A stretch of DNA of 64,000 nt. It comes from Scedosporium boydii (lineage: Eukaryota; Ascomycota; Sordariomycetes; Microascales; Microascaceae). Made by a program: the position numbers and the translations under genes. This document shows, piece after piece, positions 22,932 to 35,048 of this stretch. The notes below the pieces were generated by a model, which saw only the letters and a list, made by a program, of their open reading frames with translations, did not search any database and was not told the origin of the DNA. Where the stretch lies: NCBI GenBank assembly GCA_002221725.1, contig NJFT01000041.1:124001-188000 (forward strand), written 5' to 3'. Each line of letters starts with the position of its first letter. Positions within the stretch are counted from its first letter, which is position 1.

Positions 22932-24753
22932 CTACGCCAGGAAACTGGCCTGCACACCCCTCCTATCCCTCTTCAGGGGCGAGAAAGTCTTGCCAGCAAA
23001 GGCATTTTGCTTCACTCCGAGGGACACGCCCAGCTTGCCCAAAGGCCTCGGACCCCCAACAGAGGCCTTGGGTGCCGGCTTCTTCACGGTTTCGCCTTCG
23101 TCGTCGTCGAAGAGGGTCTTGTTAGGACCGCCAAGCAACTTACGCTTCTTCTTCTTCGGCTCGGGCTCTAATCCACTTAGCGCCTCGGTACTGGGAACTG
23201 CCTTGAGCTTGCGCGCGGGCACCCTTCCTCTTGCTCCGCTGGCCTTCTTCTCTACCGTCGGCTCAGCGTCCGTTTCTTTCTCTACGGAATTCTCGGCCTC
23301 TACGGGTGCTGGCTCATTTTCGCCGTCTTCACCCGCCTCCTCGACAACCTTCTCTAATACCAAGTCGAGCTTCAAGGTCTTTGTTTTATCGTCAGCCTTT
23401 TTCCTCGAAGCTTTAGCTGTGTTCGAATTCTTGGCACTAGGAATCTCTCCCAAGATCTTCCTTGGCCGTCCCCTGGGCCTCGCGGTTGGTTGGGCCAACG
23501 CACTTGAAATCGGTTCGGAGGCAATCTTGGCGGGAGGCTGGACGGCGGTGACATCGCGGGCGGCTTTAGAATCCAGGAAGCTGTGCTCAGGCTCTTCCTC
23601 ATCGAAGGGGTCTGTCTCTTCGTTCTCAAGTATCTTCGTCCGGTTGAGGAATGGGGTGATGGAGAAGGTGGATTTCTCGCCGACATTAGCAAGCGTAACA
23701 TCCAACCCTCGTTTCTTCAGCGCCCTCTTCCCCTTCTGATCAGCAGCCCCTGGGGTGGGAATGGTTATGTCCATGGTCGCTTCCTCGACCCGCCTCTTCT
23801 TACTTTGCTTGCGCACGGCGGGCAAGGCGACAATTTTCTCTGTTACATCTGAAAGACTGACCGAGGATGTTTGGATGTCGCTCAGCTCGGCCTGGCATTT
23901 CTTCAGCTCCTCTCGCGTGTCGCGTAGCTTTAGCTTCATTGTCTCAAGCCTCTGCTCGAACATTTCATGCTGAGCGGTAGCTTCGGAAAGGGCTCGCTCG
24001 CCTTCTTTCCTGACGCGTTCCTTTTCCTTCTTCTCGGCAGCCAACTTCTTCTCGAGTTCCTGAATCCTGGCATGTAGTTCGCTGTTGTCTTCTTGCCGTT
24101 GCTTCGATCTCTTTTCGGCCTCGAGCTCAACTTCAAGTGAGTTGAGTTGGCGTTCAAGCGCGAGCTTTTCGGCGATGACGGTTTGTTGATGAGAAAGCTG
24201 TGACTTGAGATGTTCGAGCTCGGGCCGCAGCGTGTTGAGCTCACGGGACAGGGCTAGTTTCTCCGCCAGGAGCTTTGCAGAGTCATTAGAGACGGACTGG
24301 AGAGACTGTAACTCGGTCTGAAGAAAATTAGTAAGGATATCAATCGGGCGATCCCAGACGAGGAACACCAGGAAGCAGAAGAGCAAACCGCCCATTTCTA
24401 CCCAGTAAAATCCTCTAGACGGTATGATAAGGTGAGCATACCTGCAGATGTACAAAGTCCCTGGTTTGGGTTTTCATCTGAACACTCTGTTTTCGCATCG
24501 CTTCCTTGCCAGCTTCGAGCTCACTCTCGAACTGCCGGCACCGGGCGACCAGTTTCTTGATATTGTCGTCCTTTTCAGCCAATTTGTCCTCCAGGACGGC
24601 TTTCTGGTCCCGAAGGACAACGGTCTGAAGTTTAAGCCTTCGTGCCTCCTCATCACGCGTGACGAGAGTCGTCTTATGAACCGCATCTTGGTGTTTCAAC
24701 TCAAGATTATGTATCCGGGTTGATCGCTTCTGCTTGATATCCGTTAACATCAT
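22932..24753 (-). CDS. Coiled-coil protein with AT-hook-like motif, function unknown
   Basis: Two exons, 24753-24442 and 24317-22932, give 565 residues. The first ~300 residues are almost continuous coiled coil with heptad-like Leu/Glu/Lys/Arg spacing (ELNTLRPELEHLKSQL, LEVELEAEKRSKQRQ, KLKLRDTREELKKCQ). The second half is disordered and highly charged. It holds a basic KKRR cluster, an AT-hook-like RPRGRPRK, a KKKKRKLL run and a C-terminal block ending KTFSPLKRDRRGVQASFL. The basic clusters suggest nuclear location and the architecture recalls kinetochore or chromosome-segregation proteins, but I cannot name a family. The start is uncertain: an upstream in-frame ATG exists at 24783, and a further 5' exon cannot be excluded. 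Confidence 0.75.
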
Positions 24754-25541
24754 GGCCGAGGGGCATCTAGAGGTAGATATCAAGTGTTGTTATAGACTTG
24801 CTGATGAAGATTCCATGGCTATTTGTTGTTTATTTTGTGGTGTCGGAGAGTTTGGGGGTAGGGAAACAGTCCCAACGCAGAAAACGAGAAGCGATCGAAG
24901 CGATTGAATTCCGATAGCTATTTGGAGAATTTCGATCTTTGGTATTAACAGAAAAAATCTCGAAGAGAGAATCCACGGCTCAACTGGGAAGAGTTGACGG
25001 CTTCAAGGTTGTGGGCAAGAGGGGTGTCTGCGAGAAGAGAGCAACAGGCAGGTCCAAAATACAGGCGAGAGGAATATAGTAAACAGACTTCCGAAATAGG
25101 CTTAGGTCAAACATTTGCCCAGATCGCACGAACGCTGGATAATTCTCGGTAAATAATGACGACAACCTCCGGGTTTGTACCCTTGTACCCCTCTAAGGGA
25201 AGGAGCTTCCGAGCTGCTCCAGTGGAAAAGGCCACCTCGCGCTTGATTGATGCTGATGCACCCACGACAAATGGGCAGTCCGGGCTTGATTGTTGATTGA
25301 GGTTCGCCAAATCCCATAAATCCATGCAAATTTAAGCTCTGTAAGTTCTTGATACGAGTCAATTGGGAATGGAGTTTATAATGGCAACTTCCAAGTAAAT
25401 GAATCAACACTAATGCAGTTTCTGGATACCTCGTGCCTAGTCTGATTAATCCTCGATAACCCTGACCTGTACGATCCCAAGCTCGAGAATAGCAACTGGG
25501 GGAAGGAAACCGCAACTGGAGGCGGAAGCAAAATTGCAAAC
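24754..25541. other. Divergent promoter region, coiled-coil gene / OST3
   Basis: About 790 bp between two divergently transcribed genes. Only short overlapping open frames occur and no RNA gene is recognised. Confidence 0.4.
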
Positions 25542-26759
25542 ATGCGCTTCATCAAGAGCCTACTTTCAGCAGCCCTGCTTATGGCAGGCGCGATGGCTGC
25601 AAAGAAGTCGTCCGAAGAGCGCTTCAACAGCTTCCACGCCAAGGCGCTTGCCTCTTCGCCTGTCAAGCTCTCCGATGTCAGCTACAAGACCCTCACCGAA
25701 GCTCCTCGTGATTACAGTGTCTCCGTTTTGTTGACTGCTATGGACCCTCGTTACGGATGCCACTTGTGCCGAGAATTCCAACCTGAATGGGACCTCCTTG
25801 CGAAGAGCTGGACTAAAGGAGATAAGAAGGGGGAGTCTCGAGTGATTTTCGGCACTCTCGACTTTACAAACGGCAGGGACACCTTCCTTTCGGTATGAAT
25901 TCCTTGGTAGTTCTTCTAGCCGAAGTTCTCGCGATACTAAGTCTTTGATCTCTGCTCCAGCTCGGCCTCCAAACAGCGCCTGTCCTCCTTCACTTCCCCC
26001 CGACCACAGGACCTCACGCCGTCGCATCTCAAGAACCTGTGCGATACGATTTTAGCAGCGGGTATAGTGATATCTCGTGGTTTCCCCTTGGAGTACAAGC
26101 TAGACTGCTAACGTTTTACAATCTCATCTTAGACCTCAAAACGCCGAACAAGTACGCTCGTGGCTAGTTAGACACATCCCAGAGGGCCCCCACCCCGAAA
26201 TCGTTAGGCCGATCAACTGGGTGCGCTGGATCTCTGGCGTCACGATCACCATGGGTGTTCTCACCTTTATTTATGTCGCTAGCGACTACATTCTGCCCAT
26301 TGTCACGAACCGCAATGTCTGGGCCGCCATCAGCGTCATGACTATTCTGATATACACAAGCGGCCAAATGTTCAACCAGATCAGAAACACCCCATATATT
26401 GGAAGCGATTCGAGAGGGGGAATTGTCTATTTCGCTCGCGGATTCCAGTCCCAGGTTGGTATTGAAACTCAGCTGGTAGGCTGCATGTGTACGTTCCACC
26501 CCAGGCTCCCAATGTCCGTCCGATATCTCAGGAGGCTGTCTTCACGTTGCTGACAATTTTGCGTTTTTGTGTAGATGCCATCATGGCGTTGTGCTCCATT
26601 ACGCTAGCCGTCAAGGTACCTAGGATGGCCGATTCTAGTGCCCAGCAGCGTGTTGTCCTCATTTGCGGTGGCGCTCTGTTCTTGACGTACAGTTTCTTCC
26701 TCAGCATCTTCCGTATCAAGAACGCGGGCTACCCATTCTCTCTTCCTCCCTTCATGTAA
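25542..26759 (+). CDS. OST3: Oligosaccharyltransferase subunit Ost3/Ost6 (thioredoxin-like)
   Basis: Endoplasmic-reticulum subunit of the N-glycosylation complex with a lumenal thioredoxin-like domain that holds acceptor proteins through mixed disulfides. Exons are 25542-25892, 25961-26061, 26133-26488 and 26575-26759, giving 330 residues. Residues 1-20 form a signal peptide ending AMA. The redox motif CHLC is at residues 73-76, within DPRYGCHLCREFQPEW. Four hydrophobic segments follow (ISGVTITMGVLTFIYVA, VWAAISVMTILIYTSG, AIMALCSITLAV and VVLICGGALFLTYSFFLS), the usual Ost3/MagT1 topology. The conserved RGGIVYFARGFQSQ lies between segments 2 and 3. Ost3 and Ost6 cannot be firmly separated here; many filamentous fungi have one gene. 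Confidence 0.93.
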
Positions 26760-29700
26760 TCAGGGGCCGCTATCTGAGGGCGTGGGCAGGAATTTTCTTT
26801 CCTTTTTACCTTGAGTTGGCCTCTCTTTTTTCTTTTGCCCCGTTTTTACGACGCCATGTCGCTGGTGGGGATTGAGGGCTGGCCAAAAACTGGAGGGCAT
26901 GTTTCTGTACAATATACATAAAAAGATCCGACAGGAGGAGTCAATTAAAACAATAGACATCATGAACACCCAGATAGTCCTCGGAAGCTCCATCCAAGAG
27001 ATAAGATCGTTCTTGAAGTACGTTGGTGACTGCCAGTTGTTACATTCACAACCCTACACATGAGCTTTCCCCTTCCTAAGTTTTACATCCTTTACATTTG
27101 AATTTCTGTGTTTAGAGATCAAAGGGGTTTCTTGGGTCTGCTGCATACCTTTTTGCGACTTAGGCAGCTTCATGAATACCACCACCACCTGCCAAGCAGC
27201 ATTCTACCGATATACGATGGCTTCGCTTCCCAACCTTGGTACCGGATGTTCCACTTTCATACTCAACTAAGATTCCCATCAAGGCTGCAGCTCAGAATAG
27301 ATCAAGCATGCTCCAGTTCATGCATCTCTTTGCTTAATTGAACTCAAACTACTATCAGACGAGTACCATACTGACTCGACAATGGCGAGACGACTTCTAG
27401 AGGTATCCACTTTAGTTTTACCTTGTTCAGCAATTCGGACAGAGAAACGAGTTACTTCCATAAACGCAGAAGATCGGATGAAGACATGGCTATGCCAATG
27501 TCGCCAAGAAGAGGTTATGAGCAGGCAAGACGAGAGATTGCTATGGGGTCATGATAATATATTAGGCCGCTTTTGTCACATTTTCGAGCATGACACTGTC
27601 CACCCACGGATGAGGTTCCATGGAGAAAGGCCATTAAGGGGAGGGAGCATGAATGATGTTGCCTTATTCGAGAACGGTGTCCGTCTTGGATATGACTATC
27701 TCGGTGACATGACGCAAGTTTGATGTTAACAGAAAGACTACTTGAAAGCTACGCTAGGCGGAGTGAGGGCACGGCCAGATACAGCCGAATGGGGAGATTG
27801 AGGACATGGAGTTCCTGGTTTTCGGGCTCAATCAAGGTGAAGCTTCGCATATCTCCACCGGAGGTGAGGTTGCGGGACTGACGACAATCGGGATTGCTCT
27901 CCGAGGATTCCGTCAAGAAGATACCCGAGCGCGTTGCTACTGCTCAATGCCATAGAGTAACCCGTGCTCTTGGCTTCTCCTGTCAAAGACCTGGAGGACA
28001 CGGTTGGGGGGGGGGGGGCTTCCAATGCTTCAGTTAGAGAGAAAGCGGAACATTTGGATGTACTGGCCTACAATGTAGACTAGCGATGTGGCTCATGTTT
28101 CCACATTTTGTCAACCAGCCCAGGAATACGGACGCATTCAAGCAGGAGCACAGGGTTTGAAGATGCTGCAGAATGAACCCCAGTTACGCCGAAATATAAT
28201 ATCTTGTGGGCTGACTACCGCTAAGGGAGATTGAAACTCCAGCCGCCGTAGAACCATGAGGTGAGGTAAAGAACGGAGATGGTGGAGAGGTCGGATCGAT
28301 CTTGCCGCCCCGCCTGACGCTGTGCCTGTCATTTGACGATTCCATCGTCAGACCAAAACACCATCACCATCACCATCACCGACAAGATCATCAATGACGA
28401 CTTGAATATGGAACTTTTCTTCTCCTTCTCCAATTCCCTCGATATCGGATTCCCCTTAGCCTCGATGCAATCAATTTATTTCTCTCCTTTTTTTTCTTTT
28501 CATGCTTTTCCCCCTCCGTCCCCTTCCCTCTTCTCCATTTACCACTGGGGATGGCCCTTGTCGCTTCTCTTCATGCCGGCCCGGCTAATAAAGATTCCAA
28601 CCTTCCCTGATCCCGATGAAAGGTCGAGATGAGAAAACCCGACGAACCACAGTGCTTTTTCATCTCCACTCGTACCTTCTATTCGTACCTTCCAGCCATA
28701 TGGCGGCTTAATATATTTGCCGTTTCAAAGAGAGGGAGACAGACATAGCAAAGTCAACCTCAGCCCAGAGGGAGGGAATTTGGTGAGGTGGGAAGGAAGA
28801 AGAGGAAGAAGAAGAAGAAAAGGAACCTTGGCTTTCTTCTGGATGGGGCCTAGATATTCCATCAATTCTTCACTCTACCAAATTCAGATGGTCATTATCT
28901 ACCTCAAGGGTGACTCCGAAATACAGCCTGGCCGACCTTTCCACGGTGTCTCGGCTCCTCCACACCTCACTTGGTTGCGATGGTGTGGTACCCCATCACC
29001 ACGGATGCTTTTACCCCAATAAACAAGCAATGAGACTATATGAAGAGGAGGGGGAAAAGGGGAGAAGATGGAAACCCCGCATTTTTGCAATAACGCAGGC
29101 AAAGAGGGAATGGGGGACTGTGGATGCGAGGCATCTTGAGAGTTCAACTTGCAGAATTAAGACCACATGCGGCCACCGTATTCTGCAGTGCCGAAGTCCC
29201 AGACCTCTTGGTCCACAACCCTCCATAATTTATCGATTTTATAGAGGATAAACTAGAAAGAACGAAAAAGGGTGACGCCCTAAATCTGGAACAATATTAT
29301 CACCATGGCCCCATGATCAACGTGAACGAGGTCGGAAATTGCCATCATCTTCTTGTTACAGGCGACACGGTGGCGGATAGTAGCGAGGCGAGGCGATGCG
29401 AGATGAAGCGAGCAAACATTGTTTCCATTTCTAGTTCGGGATTGCTGTTCCTGCCCGGTTCTTCTTCGTCGCCGAGAGCAGATGAGGCAACTATACTGAA
29501 ATATAAGGATACGAAGCTTCGGATAGACACCCGATCCTGGAGAAGAAAGGTGGAGCGAGTGGTGCCTCGGCCTGAGACGGAAACTCAATCTGTGCAGCGT
29601 CTCTCATGATTTCTCCTGATGCGTTAGAATAATGGATCATGCCTGATCCAAATGTAGCTTGCCCGTCGTAGAAGCCTTGCCTCGCTCCTTGCCGTCACTT

Positions 29701-31793
29701 TAGCATCCCCCCACGTTGTTGCTGAGAAGAGGTGCCGCAGTATCAGTGAGTGGTAATCTTCCAAGACATTTATTCAGTCGATATCGAACGGCCCAAGAAA
29801 GCATGGCAGAGGATTGAGCCGCGCCACAAACCTACAACCAACAGCTATTATAACAATGCTATGATATACCCGTTTCTTCCCCAAAGAAGACCTACCAATG
29901 GAAGGGCGTCTCCTCTCGGCTTACCGTCAGTTATACATCTCATATAGCCTCCTTTCTCGAGCCACCTGCGTGACACCCGGCATCATCTCCTCCCGTATAT
30001 GAACCCATATATCCTCGGGATTTGCCCTAGCGGGGTGCATGTCTGCAAGGGGTGGCCTGGCCACATGGAGAAAAAGCATAAATGCTCTGGTCAAGAACAG
30101 AAATGCCCAAAAATTCCTATAGAGAAATAAAAACGGCTGGCTAGGTCCTGACTCTCCAATAGACCACCTTCTGATCACACGCGCCCCGTTTGCGGCCAGC
30201 CCTGAGCGTGGCATAACCTCGCTGATGAGGGCTTGTCGTCAAAGGCACCTACGCGGCATGAACTGATAGAGAAGTTGTCGTAAGAGTGAGCTCTTAGAGG
30301 AGGAGGCAGGGAGAGAGAGAGAGAAAGAGAGGAGAGGGTTATTATCGACTGCGATGATGGGATGGCAGAACGAGATCCTCACCGTCGATCCCAGTGTAAC
30401 GTCTCTTGTAGATCTTGTTCCCCGATTTCATCAGGTGGCCATCTCCATACATCGAAGAGGATTAAGCGCACCCATAGCTGTGCTCGAGGAAAATGTCTGT
30501 TATAAGTTCACCCACTCTCATTCTCGGCCTTTTTGGTACGAGGCGAACAGATCTTCGGCCCGTCGGTTTTTGGAAGCTGGTCTGTCAATATCAGCGAGCC
30601 ACCGGGCTTGCTTCCATCAAGAGACTTCCATACGTACGCCGCCAATTCCGTATGGAGCTAGAATCGTACCTGTCCCAGGCTCTATATGTGATGTTCATAA
30701 TCAACGCCCGTCCTCGCCACCCCCTTCGTGACGACCTCGTCAAATCAACGATGGTCGTCCAAACATTACAGCCCCGCATTCTTTATTTCCGAAATGGAGG
30801 GGTGAGAAAAGAGAAATATGTAATATAGGGAAAAAAAAAAGTACCTCGTTTATAGTACAGTGTTGTTGTTGTCGTGCTGGGCAAAGGGAGGTCACCGCAA
30901 AGTAAAAGGCCGCTTTACCCTTTCGCTGCTGCTGCGTCCCATAGACGAAATATTAAAACGGGTCTCCAGGAACGGAACGGCAGAGCTACTATCGGCGAGA
31001 AGCCCACCCACCGCTCGGAAGATCAAGCCCGAGCCCTTTCGTGCCAGACGGCCCTCGCTTCCTGATTGAATTTGCCTGTCTAGCCCCGGCCGTTACTCCC
31101 CCGTTTCCCACTCTCGCTCTCTACATGCCCATTCACCTGCCTCGGCGAATATCCCATATCCAGAGTATGAGCGTAATATCCCACGTTTTTCTTCGCTAAC
31201 CCCGGTGAACGATGCCCCGTTCCTGGCGCTCTCTTCTTGGTCCTACTGTATACTCCATTATGCGAGCCAAGAGAGGCATGCCTCACGGTACAGTGAAGTG
31301 GTTCCTGGGAGTTCGCTTTGCCGTCTACCTCACACGTTGCCTTGTCCGATATAGCCGTAGTACCCTCCGGGCTCTCAAGATACAGCACAACAATGGTTTG
31401 CTCTAATTGCTTGTCCTACCCTCTCAGGTCCGGTACCTGCTCAGCAACCGGTATTCCATGGCTCCCGGCATGTTCTAATCCCAAATTGATTGATTAAATC
31501 GCATGACGAGGATGGCCCACAGATCGGGTAGCGGAAAGGGAAAGGAGACGGGCTCCCGGCAAGAAATCTGGGCAAGCTCCTCGTTCGCCATTGTTTTCTC
31601 CCTTCCGTCTTCCCCGATATAAAGACATTGGGTTCCTGCACAGGCTTGGTGTTCCTCTTCTCTCCCCCCTCTTCTTTATCCTCACTCCCAAAGCCTAGTC
31701 TCTCAGCCTCTTCTGTGTCCTCACCACATATCTTCTTAGACACTCTCTGTTGTTTGAAGTAGTAGGAACAGACTTTCCTTACCCTCCGTCACA
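26760..31793. other. Five-kilobase region without a supportable gene, upstream of GH6 cellulase
   Basis: Open frames here are short (at most about 125 codons), overlap in several phases, and show no domain, signal peptide or convincing splice pattern. Simple repeats are present: a 13-base G run at 28006-28018, CCATCA repeats at 28361-28380 and a GA-rich run at about 30310-30336. Base composition is not markedly AT-rich, so it does not look like a RIP-mutated transposon. CreA-type CCCCGG sites occur at 31084-31089 and 31200-31205. The region may hold a long promoter, an untranslated RNA, or decayed genes. Confidence 0.4.
31618..31624 (+). promoter_or_regulatory. Candidate TATA box of the GH6 gene
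   Basis: TATAAAG lies 170 bp before the cellobiohydrolase ATG, with a pyrimidine-rich leader between. Position and sequence fit a TATA element, but the start of transcription is not known. Confidence 0.45.
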
Positions 31794-33236
31794 ATGAAGG
31801 TTGCTGCCACCATTGCCCTCGCGGCCCTTGCCGCCGCCGCTCCTCCCTCGGCCACCGTCAAGGAATCTCCCCGCGCCGTTGCCGCTGAGTGCGAGTCCGC
31901 CGTCACCCTCGACGCCAGCACCAACATCTGGAAGACCCACAAGCTCCATGCCAACAACTTCTACCGAAGCGAGATCGAGGAGGCCGTCACCACCATGTCC
32001 GACGAGTCCCTGAAGGAAAAGGCTCTCAAGGTTGCTGATATTGGTACTTTCGTCTGGGTGTAAGTTGATATTGGAGGCGTCGAAGCCCAGAGAGGCCCGG
32101 CTTATAGGGAGACCACGAGTAAAGATATAGTTCCAGACTAACAAGCCATCCAGTGACACCCGTTCCGCCATTGAGCGGCTCAAGAAGGCTGTTGAGGGTG
32201 TTCCTTGCGAGGAGATCCTCGGTGTCGTCATCTACGATCTTCCCGGCCGTGATTGCGCCGCCAAGGCCTCTAACGGTGAGCTGAAGGTTGGCGAGATCAA
32301 CATCTACAAGACCGAGTACATTGACCGTAAGTTGGCGCCCGTCACATCTTCCGCCTCTACCACCATCACAAAGAAGCAGCCGCACTAACGCCTACTCACT
32401 TTCCAGCCATCGTCGAGATCCTCAAGGGCAAGCCCAACACCGCCTTCGCTCTCGTTATCGAGCCCGACTCGCTCCCCAACCTGGTCACCAACGCCGATCT
32501 CGACACCTGCCAGGACTCCGCTGCCGGCTACCGTGACGGCGTCGCCTACGCTCTCAAGAACCTCAACCTTCCCAACGTCGTCATGTACATCGATGCCGGC
32601 CACGGTGGCTGGCTCGGCTGGAACGACAACCTCGAGCCCGGCGCGAAGGAGCTCGCTGATGCCTACAAGGCCGCCGGTAGCCCCTCGCAGGTCCGTGGTA
32701 TCGCTACCAACGTCGCGGGCTGGAATGCTTGGGATCTCAGCCCCGGCGAGTTCTCCGACGCCACCGATGCCGAGTGGAACAAGTGCCAGAATGAGAAGAT
32801 TTACGTCGAGACTTTCGGTGCTGAGCTCAAGTCTGCTGGCATGCCCAACCACGCTATCGTCGACACTGGCCGAAACGGTGTCCAGGGTCTCCGTGAGGAG
32901 TGGGGCAGTAAGTTTTTTCCCTTCCTTTCCTTTTCCCCTTTACACCACCTTTCGTTCAGCGCAACTAACTCATGATTTTCTTCTCTTCTAGACTGGTGCA
33001 ACGTCGATGGTGCCGGCTTCGGTATCCGACCTTCTGCCGACACCGGCTCTGAGCTTGCTGATGCTTTCGTCTGGGTCAAGCCTGGTGGTGAGTCTGACGG
33101 TACTAGCGACGAGAGCGCTACCCGTTACGATTCGTTCTGCGGCAAGCCCGATGCCTTCAAGCCTTCCCCCGAGGCCGGTAACTGGCACCAAGCGTACTTT
33201 GAGATGCTCATCAAGAACGCTAAGCCCGCGTTCTAA
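31794..33236 (+). CDS. Secreted cellobiohydrolase, glycoside hydrolase family 6
   Basis: Extracellular cellulase that releases cellobiose from non-reducing chain ends. Exons are 31794-32059, 32154-32326, 32407-32907 and 32992-33236, giving 394 residues. Residues 1-16 or so are a signal peptide rich in Ala. The two catalytic-site aspartates known from Trichoderma Cel6A are recognisable: Asp122 in YDLPGRDCAAKASNGE and Asp167, the proton donor, in VIEPDSLPNLVTN. Other GH6 landmarks are YIDAGHGGWLGW, TNVAGWNAW and WCNVDGAGFG. There is no CBM1 cellulose-binding module and no Ser/Thr linker at the N-terminus; the mature protein starts almost directly in the catalytic domain. Codon bias is strong. 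Carbon-source control is likely from family knowledge. Confidence 0.95.
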
Positions 33237-33764
33237 GGGATAGGCAGAAAGGAGAGTAGGATGGAAGAAATGGGCGAAGGGCAGAATTTGCGAAGAAACA
33301 TTGCGATACGAGGAAAAAGCACTCTTGCCTCAGAAAGGGGGGGATGGCTTATGACGCATGATTGAAGTCCCGTCTTCTTGTACATATACACGTACCTTTA
33401 TCCTTGACTAGTATATATACTTTGTCTCCAACTATCTTATATTCTAGCCGAATCGAGCATTCTGGGACTGCCTTTTTTGCGAAGCCTCTTCTTCCTCAAT
33501 ATGTGTAATCTCGAGACTAGGAAGACCGACGATGGGAATCTGATGGGAATTGAAAATTAACGTTAGTCCCAGCCACTCAATGCATGCTTCTCTTGGATCT
33601 CCATAAACAAGTCGAGTCGGCGAGTCCTGTATCTTTTAGAATGTGGAAAAAGGGAAGGCTTTGTAGCAGTCACTATCCCCCGGTCACTTGTTGAACGAAG
33701 TCGATAAATCGAATGCTCAGCTAGATCCTGTTTCACTTTAGAGAGCAAGACCATCCCAACTCTT
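33237..33764. other. Convergent 3' intergenic region, GH6 / biotin synthase
   Basis: About 530 bp between two converging genes, partly AT-rich near 33385-33450. No gene is seen. Confidence 0.45.
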
Positions 33765-35048
33765 TCATCCCGAACTGACACGCCTCTCTCCCTCCTCAAT
33801 CCACGCTTCCTCTTCCACGACGACCTCCGTCTCCATAGGTTTTAATCCCCACTTCTTAAATAACGCCTTGTCCTCGTCCCAGCCGCTGCAATCGGTCGTC
33901 AACATCTTCTCTCCCGTAAAGATGGCGTTCGCTCCCGCCAGGAAGCACATGGCCTGCTTCTCCTCCGTCATGGTGATGCGACCGGCCGCTAGCCGGATGA
34001 TGGTACCGGGCAGCACGAGGCGCGCCGTCGCTATCGTGCGCACCACGGAGTCGAACTCGACAGCCTTGGTACCTTCTAGGGGCGTGCCCTTGATCGCTAC
34101 GAGAGTGTTGACGGGGAAGGATTCGGGATGCTTGGGCATCGTGGCGACTTCGTAGATGAGCCCGATCCTGTCTTCGTGCTTCTCACCGAGACCGAGAATA
34201 CCTCCGGTGCAGACATTAATACCGGCGTCGCGAACATGCTCTATCGTTTGCAGTCTCTCGTCGTAGGTTCGCGAAGTGATGACGCTAGGGTAGTGCTCTC
34301 GAGAAGTATCCAAGTTGTGGTTATAAGCAGTGAGACCCGCATCAGCCAGCTGCTTCGCCTGAGCGCCGTCCAGCATGCCGAGGGTCACGCAGGCCTCCAT
34401 GCCCATGGCCCTGACGCCCTTGACCATCTCGACGATGTTCTTCAAGTTGGACTTGCGACCGCGCATGTCCCTCCACGCGGCACCCATGCAGAACCGGCTG
34501 CTTCCGTTTTCCTTGGCGATGCGGGCGGCTTCGAGGACGGAGTCTACGGTGCTGAGCTTCGTGGCTTTGAGCCCTGTCGAGTGGCGGGAGGACTGAGCGC
34601 AGTAGGAGCAATTTTCGCTGCAGCCTCCGGTCTTGATGTTCATCAAGGTACACATCTGGACGGCGGAGGGGTCATGGAACCTGCGATGCACGGTGGCCTA
34701 GAGCAACTAATTAGATATGATAAGGGCACCATTTACATCGCGATAAAGACTGTCATGAAGCTGACTCGACACGGGATCCGGCAGCTAACACCTCACAACT
34801 CCCAGAACCGGAGCCCACAAAGTATTATTACGGCTACTTACGGATTCGTAGACGAGCTGCATCAAGGGTGTATTGTAGATGGACGAGATCTCCTCCTTCG
34901 TCCAGTCGTACCGCGGCGCCTCCGCGCGAACAGCATTGGCAAGAACATCTGAGCTGCTGGCATAGCGACGGATGCCCTGGACGGTAGCCGAGGCTGACCG
35001 AGGCGATCGTAGAGAGGTAGAAAGTGCTCTCCGCATGTTGCCGATCAC
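33765..35048 (-). CDS. BIO2: Biotin synthase (mitochondrial radical SAM enzyme)
   Basis: Inserts sulfur into dethiobiotin, the last step of biotin synthesis. Exons are 35048-34842 and 34697-33765, giving 379 residues. The N-terminal ~35 residues are rich in Arg, Ser and Ala, as in a mitochondrial presequence. The radical-SAM 4Fe-4S motif is intact in GGCSENCSYCAQSSRH. Downstream landmarks are FCMGAAWRDMRGR, YNHNLDTSREHYPSVITSRTYDERL, VCTGGILGLGE, and RLAAGRITM with the conserved arginine of the 2Fe-2S site. No other biotin gene (BIO1, BIO3/4) adjoins it in the window. A start at 35036 is also possible. Confidence 0.96.

Noticed and set aside
27382..27723. 113-codon plus-strand open frame in the large gene-poor region
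   Set aside because: It has no domain, signal peptide or splice partner; its length is within chance expectation.
30354..30731. 125-codon plus-strand open frame in the gene-poor region
   Set aside because: It overlaps other frames of similar length and has no recognisable features.
31084..31205. CCCCGG CreA-type sites before the GH6 gene
   Set aside because: The consensus is short and expected often by chance. They are mentioned in the intergenic entry but not claimed as functional operators.
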